From positions 86,817 through 150,816 of the forward strand of contig JFHF01000017.1 in NCBI GenBank assembly GCA_000648925.1: a stretch of 64,000 bases of DNA, given 5' to 3'. Below, piece by piece: positions 27,900 to 37,834 of the stretch. How positions within the stretch are numbered: position 1 is the stretch's first letter; every line of letters begins with the position of its first letter. The stretch comes from Caballeronia jiangsuensis. Lineage in GTDB: Bacteria; Pseudomonadota; Gammaproteobacteria; Burkholderiales; Burkholderiaceae. The notes under the pieces are model-generated. The model saw only the letters and a list, made by a program, of their open reading frames with translations, did no database searches and had not been told where the DNA came from. A program made the translations under genes and the position numbers.

Positions 27900-28378
27900 G
27901 GCGATCCTTCATCCATTAACGATAGCTAATTTATACAATAATTTTTTCTAACTTTCCTTAATCGTTTTTCTCCCCCACGATGCTTTCACGTCCCCAAAAG
28001 TTGTAAGGAGGACGGTCGCGGTTAGCACGAACGGTTATGCTTAACCCCGAGCATCGGCCACGCGCTTTTCGCCATGTATCACGGCACAACTCAGCAAAAA
28101 CCCGAAGCCTGCAAAGGCGCATCAACCATCCGGACTTTATTGGGAATCGCTTGAAATGATTCGTCGATCGCCTGACGCGGATGTTTGCCTGACGTGCGAA
28201 TCGATCGCCCACTTCAGTATGTGCAGCACGCGCGACATGCGCGACAGGCGGCCTCACGCCCACGCCGCCTGGACCGAGCACTTCCCCTGACCGACCGCTC
28301 GCCGCCGGCGCACCCGCGCCGGTTTCTCGCAGCACATCAAGCGCCGTACGAGCGCTAGAAAACATAACGGAGACAGAC
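27900..28378. promoter_or_regulatory. Divergent region between LysR and OxlT-like genes
   Basis: This 479-bp gap separates two divergent genes. The first 60 bases next to the LysR gene are very AT-rich (GATAGCTAATTTATACAATA), typical of a LysR autoregulatory promoter. The rest is GC-rich and holds no credible ORF with a ribosome site. GGAGACAGAC precedes the OxlT-like gene. I did not find the TGTATATCA-core motif that marks the other promoters of the oxalate module. Confidence 0.45.
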
Positions 28379-29725
28379 ATGGCAAGCGCAGACACGGTTG
28401 TGTCCGGGCAATCGCACGGGCGTCATCACAACAGATGGTTCCAGCTAGTGATCGGCATCATATGCATGGGGCTGGTCGCCAACCTGCAGTACGCATGGAC
28501 CCTGTTCGTCGTCCCAATGGATGCGAAGCATCACTGGGGTCAGGCGGCGATTCAAACCGCCTTCACTATTTTCATCGTTACCGAAACCTGGCTTGTGCCC
28601 GTCGAGGGCTGGCTCGTCGATAAATTCGGCCCGCGGCCGGTCGTCATCGGCGGCTCGATCTGCGCGGCGCTCGGCTGGATCATCGACGCGAACGCGACGA
28701 GTCTCATCCATCTCTACATCGGGGCGGTGGTCGCGGGCATCGGCGCGGGCTGCGTGTACGGCACGTGCGTCGGCACGGCGCTCAAGTGGTTCCCGGATAA
28801 GCGCGGTCTCGCTGCGGGCATGACGGCGGCGGGCTTCGGCGCGGGCGCGGCCGTCACCGTGATTCCGATCTCCAACATGATCCAGAGCTCGGGCTACGAG
28901 CACGCGTTCATGTTCTTCGGCATCCTGCAGGGCGCGTGCATTTTCGTGCTGGCGCTGATGCTCGTGCGGCCCAATCCGCCGAAGGGCATCGTGCCGGCCA
29001 AGCGCATCGTGTCGACGAAAATCGACTACACGACAGGACAGATGGTACGCTCGCCGCTCTTCTGGGTGCTGTACCTGATGTTCGTGTTCGTCGCGGCGGG
29101 CGGCGTGATCGCGACCGCGCAGTTCGGGCCGATCGCCAAGGAATACGGCTTCGCGAAGATGCCGGTGAACCTGCTGGGCGTGACGCTGCCGCTGCTCGCG
29201 ATGACGCTGTCCATCGATAACCTGTGCAACGGCTTCACGCGTCCGCTGTGCGGTTTCATCTCGGACAAGATCGGCCGCGAGAACACCATGTTCATCATCT
29301 TCCTGGGCGAAGGCATCGCGCTGCTCGGGCTGATGGAGTTCGGGCACGATCCGTATCTCTTCATGCTGTTCGCGGCCATGACGTTCCTGTGCTGGGGCGA
29401 AATCTTCTCGATCTTTCCCGCGACCTGCGCCGATACCTTCGGCAGCAAGTACGCCGCCGCCAACGCGGGCACGTTGTACACCGCGAAGGGCACGGCGTCG
29501 ATGCTGGTGCCGCTTGCATCGGTGCTCGCGTCGGTCGGCTCGTGGAATGCGGTGTTCATCGCGGCAGCCGTCACGTCGATCGCGGCGGGACTGTGCGCGA
29601 AGTTCGTCCTCGCACCGATGCGCAAGCGCTGGATCGAGAACACGCTGACGGAAACGTCGGCGGAATCGTCGGTCAACGCATCGTTCCAGACGGGCTGGGA
29701 CGCATCGCGCAACACGGTTCAGTAA
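28379..29725 (+). CDS. oxlT: Oxalate/formate antiporter-like MFS transporter
   Basis: The 448-residue protein is a 12-helix major facilitator of the OxlT group. Signature regions are NLQYAWTLFVVPM in helix 1, GCVYGTCVGTALKWFPDKRGLAAGMTAAGFG around helices 4-5, and the central FWVLYLMFVFVAAGGV. OxlT exchanges external oxalate for internal formate across the inner membrane and thereby helps energise oxalate degradation. The neighbouring Frc-like transferase supports an oxalate role, but no oxalyl-CoA decarboxylase is in the window, so another dicarboxylate remains possible. The LysR gene 12 bp downstream is probably cotranscribed. Confidence 0.85.
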   Translation: MASADTVVSGQSHGRHHNRWFQLVIGIICMGLVANLQYAWTLFVVPMDAKHHWGQAAIQTAFTIFIVTETWLVPVEGWLVDKFGPRPVVIGGSICAALGWIIDANATSLIHLYIGAVVAGIGAGCVYGTCVGTALKWFPDKRGLAAGMTAAGFGAGAAVTVIPISNMIQSSGYEHAFMFFGILQGACIFVLALMLVRPNPPKGIVPAKRIVSTKIDYTTGQMVRSPLFWVLYLMFVFVAAGGVIATAQFGPIAKEYGFAKMPVNLLGVTLPLLAMTLSIDNLCNGFTRPLCGFISDKIGRENTMFIIFLGEGIALLGLMEFGHDPYLFMLFAAMTFLCWGEIFSIFPATCADTFGSKYAAANAGTLYTAKGTASMLVPLASVLASVGSWNAVFIAAAVTSIAAGLCAKFVLAPMRKRWIENTLTETSAESSVNASFQTGWDASRNTVQ

Positions 29726-29737
29726 GGCGGTCGAGGC

Positions 29738-30676
29738 ATGCCGCGCGAACCGTCTCCATCGCTCAGCGTATCGCTGCATCAGTTGAGATTGTTCGTCACG
29801 CTCGCGCGGCATCGCAGCTTCACGCGCGCGGGCGATGAATTCGGCATCACGCAATCGGCAGTCAGCCGCAGCATCAGAGAACTCGAAGACGAAGTCGCGC
29901 TGCGGCTCTTCGATCGCACCACGCGTCAGGTCGCACTCACCGACACCGGACGCCGCCTGCTCGCGCGCATCGCGCCGCTCGTCGAGGAACTGGAAGCGAC
30001 GCTGCGGCCACGCGCGCAGGAGGGCGGCGAGCCGGGCGTCGTGAATCTCGCGACCAGTTGCGGTCTCACCGCGAGCGTGTTGCCCGGCATGCTCGCATCC
30101 TGCCGCGAGCGCTTGCCGGACATCACGATCGTGATGATGGATCGGCCGCAGAACGCCGTGCTGCAACTCGTTCGTTCCGGAGAGGCGGAACTGGGCGTCG
30201 TGATCGCGCCGGAGAATCTCGACGAACTCGCCGCCGAACCGCTTTTCGCCGATGGATTCGCGGCGGTCGTGAGCGCGTCGCATCGGCTCAGCGAGGCGGC
30301 GCGCATCGACTGGCAGCAGTTGCGCGGCACGCCGCTGCTCCTTCTCGATGACGACACCGGCAGCCTCGGCGCCATCGAAGCCGCGCTCGCGCTGCACGGC
30401 GTGACCGGCGCGGTTCGCCAGAAACTCACACAGTCGGCGGCGGTTGCGCGCATGGCGGAAGCGGGACTCGGCGTCGGTATTCTGCCGATGCACGCGCGCG
30501 CCGCGTGCGACAGCGCGCACACACGCTTCATCCCGCTCGTGCCGGACACGTCGCGCACGATCATGCTCGTGCGGCGCAAGAGCCGCGCGTTGCGCGCGAG
30601 CGCGGCGAGTGTGTGGTCGCACATCGTGGCGGCCTCGTCGCATACTGTGATCTCGGGTCAGCCTGTCGACGCCTGA
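29738..30676 (+). CDS. LysR-family transcriptional regulator
   Basis: The 312-residue protein has a LysR winged helix at about residues 10-69 (LHQLRLFVTLARHRSFTRAGDEFGITQSAVSRSI) and an effector-binding domain after residue 95. It begins 12 bp after the OxlT-like gene in the same direction, so it probably belongs to that transcript and may feed back on it. Unlike most LysR regulators it is not divergent from its likely target. The ligand is unknown. Confidence 0.87.
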   Translation: MPREPSPSLSVSLHQLRLFVTLARHRSFTRAGDEFGITQSAVSRSIRELEDEVALRLFDRTTRQVALTDTGRRLLARIAPLVEELEATLRPRAQEGGEPGVVNLATSCGLTASVLPGMLASCRERLPDITIVMMDRPQNAVLQLVRSGEAELGVVIAPENLDELAAEPLFADGFAAVVSASHRLSEAARIDWQQLRGTPLLLLDDDTGSLGAIEAALALHGVTGAVRQKLTQSAAVARMAEAGLGVGILPMHARAACDSAHTRFIPLVPDTSRTIMLVRRKSRALRASAASVWSHIVAASSHTVISGQPVDA

Positions 30677-30761
30677 CCGGCGCTTTTCCCTGTATTCATC
30701 CCAACCCGCGGCGCGCCTCGCGCATGCGGGTTTCCGCTCGTCCGCAAGAACACGATTCGCC

Positions 30762-30803
30762 TTGTTCTTGGTCGATACGGAATGTAGTATCTTGTATATC
30801 AGA
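30762..30803 (+). promoter_or_regulatory. Promoter with GntR-type operator copy A
   Basis: TTGTTC (30762-30767), a 17-bp spacer and TAGTAT (30785-30790) form a good sigma-70 promoter for the reductase-like gene at 30838. The 15-mer ATCTTGTATATCAGA at 30789-30803 overlaps its -10 end and start site, a repressor-like position. The same 15-mer recurs at 31879-31893 on the other strand. Confidence 0.65.
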
Positions 30804-30837
30804 GAGCTAAAAGGCTACAACCCTCAGGAGACGAACC

Positions 30838-31851
30838 ATGAAAATCTGCGTGTACGGCGCCGGCGCGATCGGCGGATATATGGGTGCGCAACTGGCGCGC
30901 GCCGGAGCGGAAGTCAGTTTCGTCGCGCGCGGGCCGCATCTCGCGGCCATGCAGGCGAACGGCGTGAAGCTGCGTATCGATGGTCAGGAGCACGTCGTCA
31001 AGGTGCGCTGCACGAACAATCCCGCCGAACTCGGTCCGCAGGATTACGTGATCATCGCGCTCAAGGCGCATTCGATCCCCGGCGTCGTCGATCTGATTCC
31101 GCCGCTGCTCGGCCCGGAGACGGCGATCGTCACGGCCGTCAACGGTCTGCCGTACTGGTACTTCTACAAGCACGGCGGCGAGCTCGAAGGCACGAAGTTG
31201 CAGAGCGTCGATCCCGGCGGCCGACAGTGGGACGTGTTCGGGCCGGAACGCGCGATCGGCTGCGTGCTGCTGCCGGCGGCGGAGATCGCTGAGCCGGGCG
31301 TCATCGAGCATCACTACGGCAAGAAGTTTCCGATCGGCGAGCCGAGCGGCGAAATCACGCCGCGACTGCAGGCGCTGCACGACATGATGGCCAAGGCGGA
31401 CATGGAAGCGCCGATGCGCGACAACATCCGCGACGAAATCTGGCTGAAGCTCTGGGGCAACCTGTGCTTCAACCCGATCAGCGCGCTGACCGGCGCGACC
31501 CTCGACGTCCTGACGAGCGATCCCGGCACACGCGCGCTCTCGAAGGCGATGATGCTGGAAGCGAAGGCCATCGGCGACAAGATCGGCGTGAACTTCCGCG
31601 TCGACGTGGAGCGGCGCATCAACGGCGCGGGCGCGGTCGGTGCGCACAAGACGTCGATGCTGATGGACTGCGAGGCCAATCGCCCGATGGAAATCGATCC
31701 GCTGATGACCGTCGTGCAGGAAATCGGCCGTCTCGTTCACGTGGATACGCCGATGCTCGATGCGGTGCTCGCATTGATCAAGCTGCGCGAGGGCGTGAAT
31801 CAGGGCACGGCGAAGCCGCTGCCGCTCCCGCAATCTCAAAAAGCCGCCTAA
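30838..31851 (+). CDS. Ketopantoate reductase (PanE/ApbA)-family protein
   Basis: The 337-residue protein has an N-terminal Rossmann fold (KICVYGAGAIGGYMGAQLARAG) for NADPH and the C-terminal helical domain of the family (DEIWLKLWGNLCFNPISALTG), including the usual catalytic lysine and Asn region. The housekeeping role is reduction of 2-dehydropantoate, but paralogs act on other 2-oxo acids. Its placement in an oxalate/CoA-transferase module under a shared operator motif suggests a catabolic 2-oxo acid substrate rather than pantothenate synthesis. That reassignment is inference. AGGAGACGAACC precedes the ATG. Confidence 0.82.
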   Translation: MKICVYGAGAIGGYMGAQLARAGAEVSFVARGPHLAAMQANGVKLRIDGQEHVVKVRCTNNPAELGPQDYVIIALKAHSIPGVVDLIPPLLGPETAIVTAVNGLPYWYFYKHGGELEGTKLQSVDPGGRQWDVFGPERAIGCVLLPAAEIAEPGVIEHHYGKKFPIGEPSGEITPRLQALHDMMAKADMEAPMRDNIRDEIWLKLWGNLCFNPISALTGATLDVLTSDPGTRALSKAMMLEAKAIGDKIGVNFRVDVERRINGAGAVGAHKTSMLMDCEANRPMEIDPLMTVVQEIGRLVHVDTPMLDAVLALIKLREGVNQGTAKPLPLPQSQKAA

Positions 31852-31878
31852 ACTGCAGACGAAGGCACCAGCGTTGTT

Positions 31879-31932
31879 TCTGATATACAAGATGCAAAAT
31901 ATGTTGATCTCTGTTGCGATGCAGCATATACT
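31879..31932 (+). promoter_or_regulatory. Promoter with GntR-type operator copy B
   Basis: TTGATC (31904-31909), a 17-bp spacer and TATACT (31927-31932) form a strong-looking promoter for the small membrane gene and the GntR gene. The reverse complement of ATCTTGTATATCAGA lies at 31879-31893, just upstream of the -35 box. This fits autoregulation of the GntR gene. Confidence 0.65.
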
Positions 31933-31965
31933 GAGGGCTCTTGAGTGATTTGACTGGAGCCTGAA

Positions 31966-32187
31966 ATGAGCATCGCCCTGTTGGTGGTTGTCGGATTCGC
32001 GCTGGTTGCCGTGGGTACGGGTGTTACGTTTATGATTGCGTCGGCGGTGCCGCAGAGCATGCTGCAGCGCGCACAGAATCACGGTCGCTTCGCCGGTCTC
32101 GCGGCGGATGACCAGAACGGCGGTTCGGGCAAGCGTGTCGACGCTCGCCGTCCGCACATGGGAAATCAAGCCATCAATGCCATCTGA
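31966..32187 (+). CDS. Small single-span membrane protein
   Basis: The 73-residue product opens with a hydrophobic helix (MSIALLVVVGFALVAVGTGV, about residues 3-27) followed by a polar, probably cytoplasmic, tail. GGAG lies 7 bases before the ATG. Its last 11 bases overlap the GntR start, so the regulator is probably translated by coupling to it. No family is recognised. It might tether or modulate the module's transport or regulator, but this is open. Confidence 0.6.
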   Translation: MSIALLVVVGFALVAVGTGVTFMIASAVPQSMLQRAQNHGRFAGLAADDQNGGSGKRVDARRPHMGNQAINAI

Positions 32188-32920
32188 TACTCAATCCGTA
32201 GACAGGCCGGAAGTTCGCCCCGACGTTCGTCCGTCCGGGCTCACGCTTTCGCTGGAGCCGATCAATGCCACGGTTTCGCTGCGCGATCAGGCGTACGCGA
32301 AGCTGCGGCAGGCGATCGCCGAGGCGGACATCTACCGCTCGCGGGAAGAAATCCGTCTGGACGAGAAAGAGCTGACCGAAGCGCTCGGCGTCTCGCGCAC
32401 ACCCATCCGCGAGGCCATGACGCTGCTGGAGCAGGAAGGCTTTCTGCGTACGGTGCCGCGCCGGGGTGTCTATATCTTGCGCAAGACCAAGCGCGAGATC
32501 GTCGAGATGATCCACATGTGGGCGGCGCTGGAAAGCATGGCGGCGCGGCTCGCGACGCAGCGCGCGACGGACGAGGAAATCGCTCATCTGCGCCACATGT
32601 TCGACAACTTCCGCGACTCGACGCCCGCCGAGCACATCGACGAATATTCGGATGCGAATATCGCGTTCCATTCCGCGATCGTGCGTCTGTCGAAGTCGGA
32701 AATCATCTTCGAGACGATCAAGAACATCTTCGTGCACGTGCGCGCGATCCGTAAGATGACGATCTCGCAGAGCGACCGGGCGTCGCGCTCGATCGTCGAT
32801 CACATGCGCATCATCGAGGCTCTGGAGAAGCGGGACACCGAACTGGTCGAGCGCCTCGTGAAACAGCATTCGCTGGATCTGGCGGCGTTCGTCGAGGCGA
32901 ATTGCGACTTTCTGGACTGA
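32177..32920 (+). CDS. GntR-family regulator, FCD subgroup
   Basis: The 247-residue protein has the GntR winged helix at about residues 35-100 (LTEALGVSRTPIREAMTLLEQEGFL, VPRRGVYI) and a C-terminal all-helical FCD ligand-binding domain (residues about 110-235) with metal-ligand-like Asp/His positions (DANIAFHSAIV). FCD regulators usually repress until a small organic acid binds. It lies in the middle of the oxalate module, and the TGTATATCA-core motif occurs at four promoters around it, including its own. The start at 32177 lacks a strong ribosome site but is coupled to the upstream small gene. Confidence 0.88.
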   Translation: MPSDTQSVDRPEVRPDVRPSGLTLSLEPINATVSLRDQAYAKLRQAIAEADIYRSREEIRLDEKELTEALGVSRTPIREAMTLLEQEGFLRTVPRRGVYILRKTKREIVEMIHMWAALESMAARLATQRATDEEIAHLRHMFDNFRDSTPAEHIDEYSDANIAFHSAIVRLSKSEIIFETIKNIFVHVRAIRKMTISQSDRASRSIVDHMRIIEALEKRDTELVERLVKQHSLDLAAFVEANCDFLD

Positions 32921-32944
32921 AGCCGGATTGAAGTTCGAGTCATG

Positions 32945-32982
32945 AAAAAGGCTGCGTGGCGTTTGCCGCGCAGCCTTTTTTT
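32945..32982. terminator. Bidirectional rho-independent terminator
   Basis: GGCTGCG and CGCAGCC pair around a short spacer, flanked by AAAAA on the left and TTTTTTT on the right. It lies between the convergent GntR and sucD genes and can end both transcripts. Confidence 0.85.
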
Positions 32983-33010
32983 GCGTTCAGGCTCGCTGAA
33001 CCGGTATGGC

Positions 33011-33883
<873 letters not shown>

Positions 33884-33895
33884 GCTGGTGTCCTC

Positions 33896-35086
33896 TCAGT
33901 GAGCGACGGCGCCGACGATCTTGTCGGCGGCATCGGCGAGGTTTTCGGCGGGGATGATCGTGAGGCCGGAGGTGCGCAGGATTTCTCGGCCCGCATCGAC
34001 ATTCGTTCCGGCGAGGCGCACGACGAGCGGCACGCGCAGATCGACTTCGCGCGCGGCCGCGACGACGCCTTGCGCGATGACGTCGCAACGCATGATGCCG
34101 CCGAAGATGTTGACCAGAATGCCGCGCACTTTCGGGTCGCGCAGAATCAGCTTGAACGCGGTGGCGACGCGTTCCTGCGTCGCGCCGCCGCCGACATCGA
34201 GAAAGTTGGCCGGCTCGCCGCCGTATAGCTTGATGATGTCCATCGTGGCCATCGCGAGGCCGGCGCCGTTCACCATGCAGCCGATGTTACCGTCGAGCGT
34301 CACGTAGTTCAGGCCGTGCTTCGCCGCTTCGATTTCGGCGGGATCTTCCTCGTCCACATCGCGCAGCTTTTCGATGTCGGGATGGCGATAGAGCGCGTTA
34401 TCGTCGAAATTGAGCTTGGCATCGAGCGCCATCACGTCGCCGGAACCGGTCACGACGAGCGGATTCACTTCGACGATGGACGCGTCGAGATCGACGAACG
34501 CCTGATACAACGCCGTGATGAATTTCGACGCCGCGCCGACCTGCTTGCCGCTCAAGCCGAGGCCGAATGCGATCTGACGCGTGTGGAAGGGCTGAAGTCC
34601 GGTCGCCGGATCGATCGCGACCTTGAGTATTTTTTCCGGCGTGCGGTGCGCCACTTCTTCGATTTCCATGCCGCCTTCGGTCGACGCCATGATCGTGATG
34701 CGCGACGTGGCACGATCGACCAGCATGCCGAGATACAACTCGCGCGCGATATCGCAGCCTTCCTCGATATAGAGACGCTTCACTTCCTTGCCCGCCGGCC
34801 CGGTCTGCTTCGTCACGAGCACCGATGCGAGCATCTTCTGCGCGTTCTCGCGCACCGCGTCGACGGACTTCACGACGCGCACGCCGCCTTTGCCGTCCGG
34901 ATCGTTGGAAAAGCGTCCCGCGCCGCGGCCGCCGGCGTGAATCTGCGACTTCACGACCCAGACCGGTCCGCCGATCGCGCGCGCCGCGTCGGCGGCTTCC
35001 TGCGCGGAAAAGGCGACGCGGCCTTCCGGAACCGCGACGCCGTACTTCCGCAGCAGCGTCTTCGCCTGATATTCGTGGATGTTCAT
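33896..35086 (-). CDS. sucC: Succinyl-CoA synthetase beta subunit, atypical copy
   Basis: The 396-residue protein has an ATP-grasp N-terminus ([31 protein letters not shown]) and the C-terminal CoA-ligase domain ([28 protein letters not shown]). It binds nucleotide and the dicarboxylate. From memory, the insertion around residues 58-68 (SNDPDGKGG) and several segments look closer to alphaproteobacterial SucC than to the usual Burkholderia housekeeping copy, which suggests a paralog gained by transfer. A copy of the GntR motif sits in its promoter region. It probably supplies or recycles succinyl-CoA for the CoA-transferase next door. Confidence 0.88.
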   Translation of the reverse strand: MNIHEYQAKTLLRKYGVAVPEGRVAFSAQEAADAARAIGGPVWVVKSQIHAGGRGAGRFSNDPDGKGGVRVVKSVDAVRENAQKMLASVLVTKQTGPAGKEVKRLYIEEGCDIARELYLGMLVDRATSRITIMASTEGGMEIEEVAHRTPEKILKVAIDPATGLQPFHTRQIAFGLGLSGKQVGAASKFITALYQAFVDLDASIVEVNPLVVTGSGDVMALDAKLNFDDNALYRHPDIEKLRDVDEEDPAEIEAAKHGLNYVTLDGNIGCMVNGAGLAMATMDIIKLYGGEPANFLDVGGGATQERVATAFKLILRDPKVRGILVNIFGGIMRCDVIAQGVVAAAREVDLRVPLVVRLAGTNVDAGREILRTSGLTIIPAENLADAADKIVGAVAH

Positions 35087-35152
35087 TGCGTCTCCTGATG
35101 TCCTCTAATGGGAGTAGGCGCGGCGAAAAAACGGGTCCGTCGTCGCGCTGAA

Positions 35153-35167
35153 ATACTGTATATCAGA
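35153..35167 (-). promoter_or_regulatory. GntR-type operator copy C (sucC promoter)
   Basis: ATACTGTATATCAGA matches 13 of 15 bases of copies A and B. On the minus strand it contains TATACA, which with TTTTGC 16 bp upstream could be the promoter of sucCD. It lies 67 bp before the sucC start. Confidence 0.6.
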
Positions 35168-35345
35168 TTTCACGGCGAGCAAAAGGTTTTAGCGGGTATG
35201 GTGGAGTGACGCAAGTAATGGAAGAAACTTCGGAAGAATACGGTAGTTGCTGCGACGCAATATCGATGATGGCGAAAGCACCATCGGTAAAGCCTTTCAG
35301 ACAATCGTGCAGTGCATCACAGGGTTTGTTCCGACCGAACTACAG

Positions 35346-35381
35346 TTGACTAATATTGTGTCTGGAATATTGTATATCACG
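35346..35381 (+). promoter_or_regulatory. frc promoter with GntR-type operator copy D
   Basis: TTGACT (35346-35351), a 16-bp spacer and TATTGT (35368-35373) make a plausible promoter for the Frc-like gene. ATATTGTATATCACG at 35367-35381 shares 12 of 15 bases with copies A and B and overlaps the -10 box. A leader of about 120 bases follows before the ATG. Confidence 0.6.
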
Positions 35382-35500
35382 AGAGCCGAGATGCTCGGCA
35401 GCTGCCGCGAAGATGCGCGCAAGGCTGGCACGATGGCGCAAAGGATGTACAAATGAATCTGAATCCATAAACGTCGAACTAAAGAATTGGGAGACAAGCC

Positions 35501-36763
35501 ATGACGGTGAACAACTCTGGCAAGGCGCTGGACGGCGTGCGCATCCTGGATTTCACGCACGTTCAGTCGGGACCGACCTGCACGCAGCTGCTCGCGTGGT
35601 TCGGCGCGGACGTGATCAAGGTGGAACGCGCGGGCGCTGGCGACATCACGCGGGAACAACTCCGCGACATTCCCGACGCCGACAGCCTCTACTTCACGAT
35701 GCTCAACCACAACAAGCGCTCGATCACCATCGACACCAAGAATCCCGAAGGGAAGAAGGTGCTCGAGACGCTCGTGAAGCAGTGCGACGTGCTCGTCGAG
35801 AACTTCGCGCCGGGCGCGCTCGATCGCATGGGCTTTACGTGGGAGCGCATCCAGGAGTTGAATCCGCGGATGATCGTCGCGTCGGTGAAAGGCTTCGGCC
35901 CCGGACCCTATGAGGACTGCAAGGTCTACGAAAACGTCGCGCAATGCGCGGGCGGCGCGGCTTCGACGACCGGTTTCGACGACGGCCCGCCGGTGGTCAG
36001 CGGCGCGCAGATCGGCGATTCCGGCACGGGCCTGCATCTCGCGCTCGGCATCGTCACGGCGCTGTATCAGCGCAACACGAGCGGACGCGGCCAGAAAGTG
36101 CTCGCCGCGATGCAGGACGGCGTGCTCAACCTCTGTCGCGTGAAGCTGCGCGATCAGCAACGGCTGGAACGCACCGGCGTGATGAAGGAATATCCGCAAT
36201 ACCCGAACGGCTCGTTCGGCGAAGCGGTGCCCCGCGCGGGCAATGCATCGGGCGGCGGTCAGCCCGGCTGGATTCTCAAGTGCAAGGGCTGGGAAACCGA
36301 TCCGAACGCGTATATCTACTTCATCACGCAGGCGCCGGTGTGGGGTGAAATCTGCAAGGTGATCGGCAAAGAGGAGTGGATCGACCATCCGGACTACAAG
36401 ACGCCGAACGCGCGCCTGCCGCATCTGAAGGACATCTTTGCGGAGATCGAGCGCTGGACGATGTCGAAGACCAAGTTCCAGGCGATGGAAATCCTCAACA
36501 AGCACGACATTCCGTGCGGCCCGATTCTCTCGATGAAGGAAATCGCCGAAGAGCCGTCGCTGCGCAAGACCGGGACGGTGGTCGAAGTCGATCATCCGGT
36601 GCGCGGCAAATATCTCACGGTCGGCAATCCGATCAAACTGTCCGACAGCCCGACCGAAGTCGTGCGCTCGCCTTTGCTCGGCGAGCATACGGACGAAGTC
36701 ATGGCCGAACTCGGCTACACGCCCGATCAGGTCGCCACACTGAAGAGTCTCGGCGCGATCTAG
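35501..36763 (+). CDS. frc: Formyl-CoA:oxalate CoA-transferase-like protein
   Basis: The 420-residue protein is a class III CoA-transferase with clear similarity to Oxalobacter Frc: [56 protein letters not shown] and [17 protein letters not shown]. The predicted catalytic aspartate is Asp173 in [11 protein letters not shown]. Frc moves CoA from formyl-CoA to oxalate, giving oxalyl-CoA. Its usual partner, oxalyl-CoA decarboxylase, is not encoded here. Related enzymes such as UctC of acetic acid bacteria use succinyl-CoA as donor, and the divergent sucCD pair makes that plausible. GGGAGACAAGCC precedes the ATG. Confidence 0.88.
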   Translation: MTVNNSGKALDGVRILDFTHVQSGPTCTQLLAWFGADVIKVERAGAGDITREQLRDIPDADSLYFTMLNHNKRSITIDTKNPEGKKVLETLVKQCDVLVENFAPGALDRMGFTWERIQELNPRMIVASVKGFGPGPYEDCKVYENVAQCAGGAASTTGFDDGPPVVSGAQIGDSGTGLHLALGIVTALYQRNTSGRGQKVLAAMQDGVLNLCRVKLRDQQRLERTGVMKEYPQYPNGSFGEAVPRAGNASGGGQPGWILKCKGWETDPNAYIYFITQAPVWGEICKVIGKEEWIDHPDYKTPNARLPHLKDIFAEIERWTMSKTKFQAMEILNKHDIPCGPILSMKEIAEEPSLRKTGTVVEVDHPVRGKYLTVGNPIKLSDSPTEVVRSPLLGEHTDEVMAELGYTPDQVATLKSLGAI

Positions 36764-36791
36764 ACGCCTCTCACGCACTTGTTTTGCCTCC

Positions 36792-36816
36792 CGCCGCCTT
36801 CGAAAAGAAGGCGGCG
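36792..36816 (+). terminator. Stem-loop after frc
   Basis: A perfect 10-bp stem CGCCGCCTTC / GAAGGCGGCG with loop GAAAA starts 28 bases after the frc stop. No T-run follows, so termination is likely weak or rho-assisted; mRNA 3'-end protection is an alternative. Confidence 0.5.
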
Positions 36817-36943
36817 CGGACCCGGCACGTCCCTGGAAACCGGAGACGCGCGACGTGAACAGCACGGTTGTCCTGTAACGAAGTGAAGCAGCCGGCCCAT
36901 GCACGGAATTGCCCGTCATGGTGCTCGGTGCGAAGTACACGTG

Positions 36944-37019
36944 GGCCCGCGGCGCGGGCCTGATCCGATGTAAGGAGGAGGGGACGAGAGCGCGGGCCAT
37001 GTACGCCCGCGCTCCTTTT
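36944..37019 (+). promoter_or_regulatory. Two-hairpin leader with terminator before the FAH gene
   Basis: Two strong stem-loops lie just before the FAH-family gene. The first is the palindrome GGCCCGCG-G-CGCGGGCC at 36944-36960. The second is GAGCGCGGGC-loop-GCCCGCGCTC at 36988-37014, followed by CTTTTC, a terminator-like shape that ends only about 15 bases before the gene start. CGCGGGCC of the first could pair in part with the second, so the region could be an attenuator. It may also be a plain terminator of frc with an alternative upstream start for the next gene. Confidence 0.5.
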
Positions 37020-37034
37020 CTCAGGGAGACAGAC

Positions 37035-37823
37035 TTGACACACTGGATTCGTTTTCGCGATGCCGGCGGCAGCATCGGCTTCGGTACGCTCGATCAGCAC
37101 TCGGGCCGCGTCGTGCAGCACGAAGGCGCGATGTTCGACCGCCCGCGCCCGACCGACATTTCCTTCGCCGCCGACGATCTCACGCTGCTCGCGCCGTGCC
37201 AGCCGAGCAAGGTCATCGCGCTGTGGAACAACTACTACGCGCTGTCGCAGAAGCTCGACAAGGCGCCGCCGCAGCATCCGCTCTTTCTGATCAAGCCGCC
37301 GATGTCGGTGATCGGGCCGAACGAGTCGATCCGCCGGCCGAAGAGTTATCAAGGCAAGATCGCGTACGAGGGCGAACTGGGCATCGTGATCGGCAAGACG
37401 GTGAGCGGGGCGTCGGTCGAGGAAGCGGAGGAGGCGATCTTCGGCTATACGTGCGTGAACGATGTCACCGCGATCGAGTTGCTTCAGCAAGATCCCAACT
37501 TCGCGCAGTGGTGCCGCTCGAAGGGCTTCGACACGTTCACGTGCCTCGGACCCGCGATCGTCACGCCGGGCAACGGCTTCGACTGGCGCACGGCGAACGT
37601 CGTCACGACGCTCGAAGGCGTCGAGCGTCAGAACTATCCGCTCGACGACATGATCTTCTCGCCCGCCGAACAGGTGAGCATGCTGTCGCAGGACATGACG
37701 CTCGTGCCCGGCGATGTGATCGCGTGCGGCACGTCGATCGGCGTCGGTTCGATCAAGGACGGCGCGCGCGTAGATGTGTCGATCGCGGGTATCGGCACGC
37801 TGTCGAACGTGCTGGCCGTCTGA
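37035..37823 (+). CDS. Fumarylacetoacetate hydrolase-family protein
   Basis: With a TTG start at 37035, preceded by AGGGAGACAGAC, the product is 262 residues. It has the FAH core: KVIALWNNYYALSQKL, FLIKPPMSVIGPNESI, metal-binding YEGELGIVIGKTV and GYTCVNDVTA, and the C-terminal PGDVIACGTSIGVG. The family hydrolyses or decarboxylates oxo-acids such as acylpyruvates and oxaloacetate, with a divalent metal. The substrate here is unknown; an oxaloacetate or acylpyruvate role would suit an oxalate-linked module. ATG starts at 36909 or 36918 are in frame but would pass through the hairpin leader. Confidence 0.82.
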   Translation: MTHWIRFRDAGGSIGFGTLDQHSGRVVQHEGAMFDRPRPTDISFAADDLTLLAPCQPSKVIALWNNYYALSQKLDKAPPQHPLFLIKPPMSVIGPNESIRRPKSYQGKIAYEGELGIVIGKTVSGASVEEAEEAIFGYTCVNDVTAIELLQQDPNFAQWCRSKGFDTFTCLGPAIVTPGNGFDWRTANVVTTLEGVERQNYPLDDMIFSPAEQVSMLSQDMTLVPGDVIACGTSIGVGSIKDGARVDVSIAGIGTLSNVLAV

Positions 37824-37834
37824 AGGAGCGACGC

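Noticed and set aside
27926..27945. TTTATACAATAA near the LysR start as a fifth GntR operator
   Set aside because: It shares only part of the core (TTGTATA on the other strand) and is in a generally AT-rich stretch.
28072..28084. CATGTATCACGG upstream of oxlT as a GntR operator
   Set aside because: It lacks the central AT step of TGTATATCA and is far from any clear promoter.
28445..30643. A 732-codon minus-strand frame opposite oxlT and a LysR gene
   Set aside because: Composition is extreme in Arg and His, and the opposite strand carries two recognisable genes.
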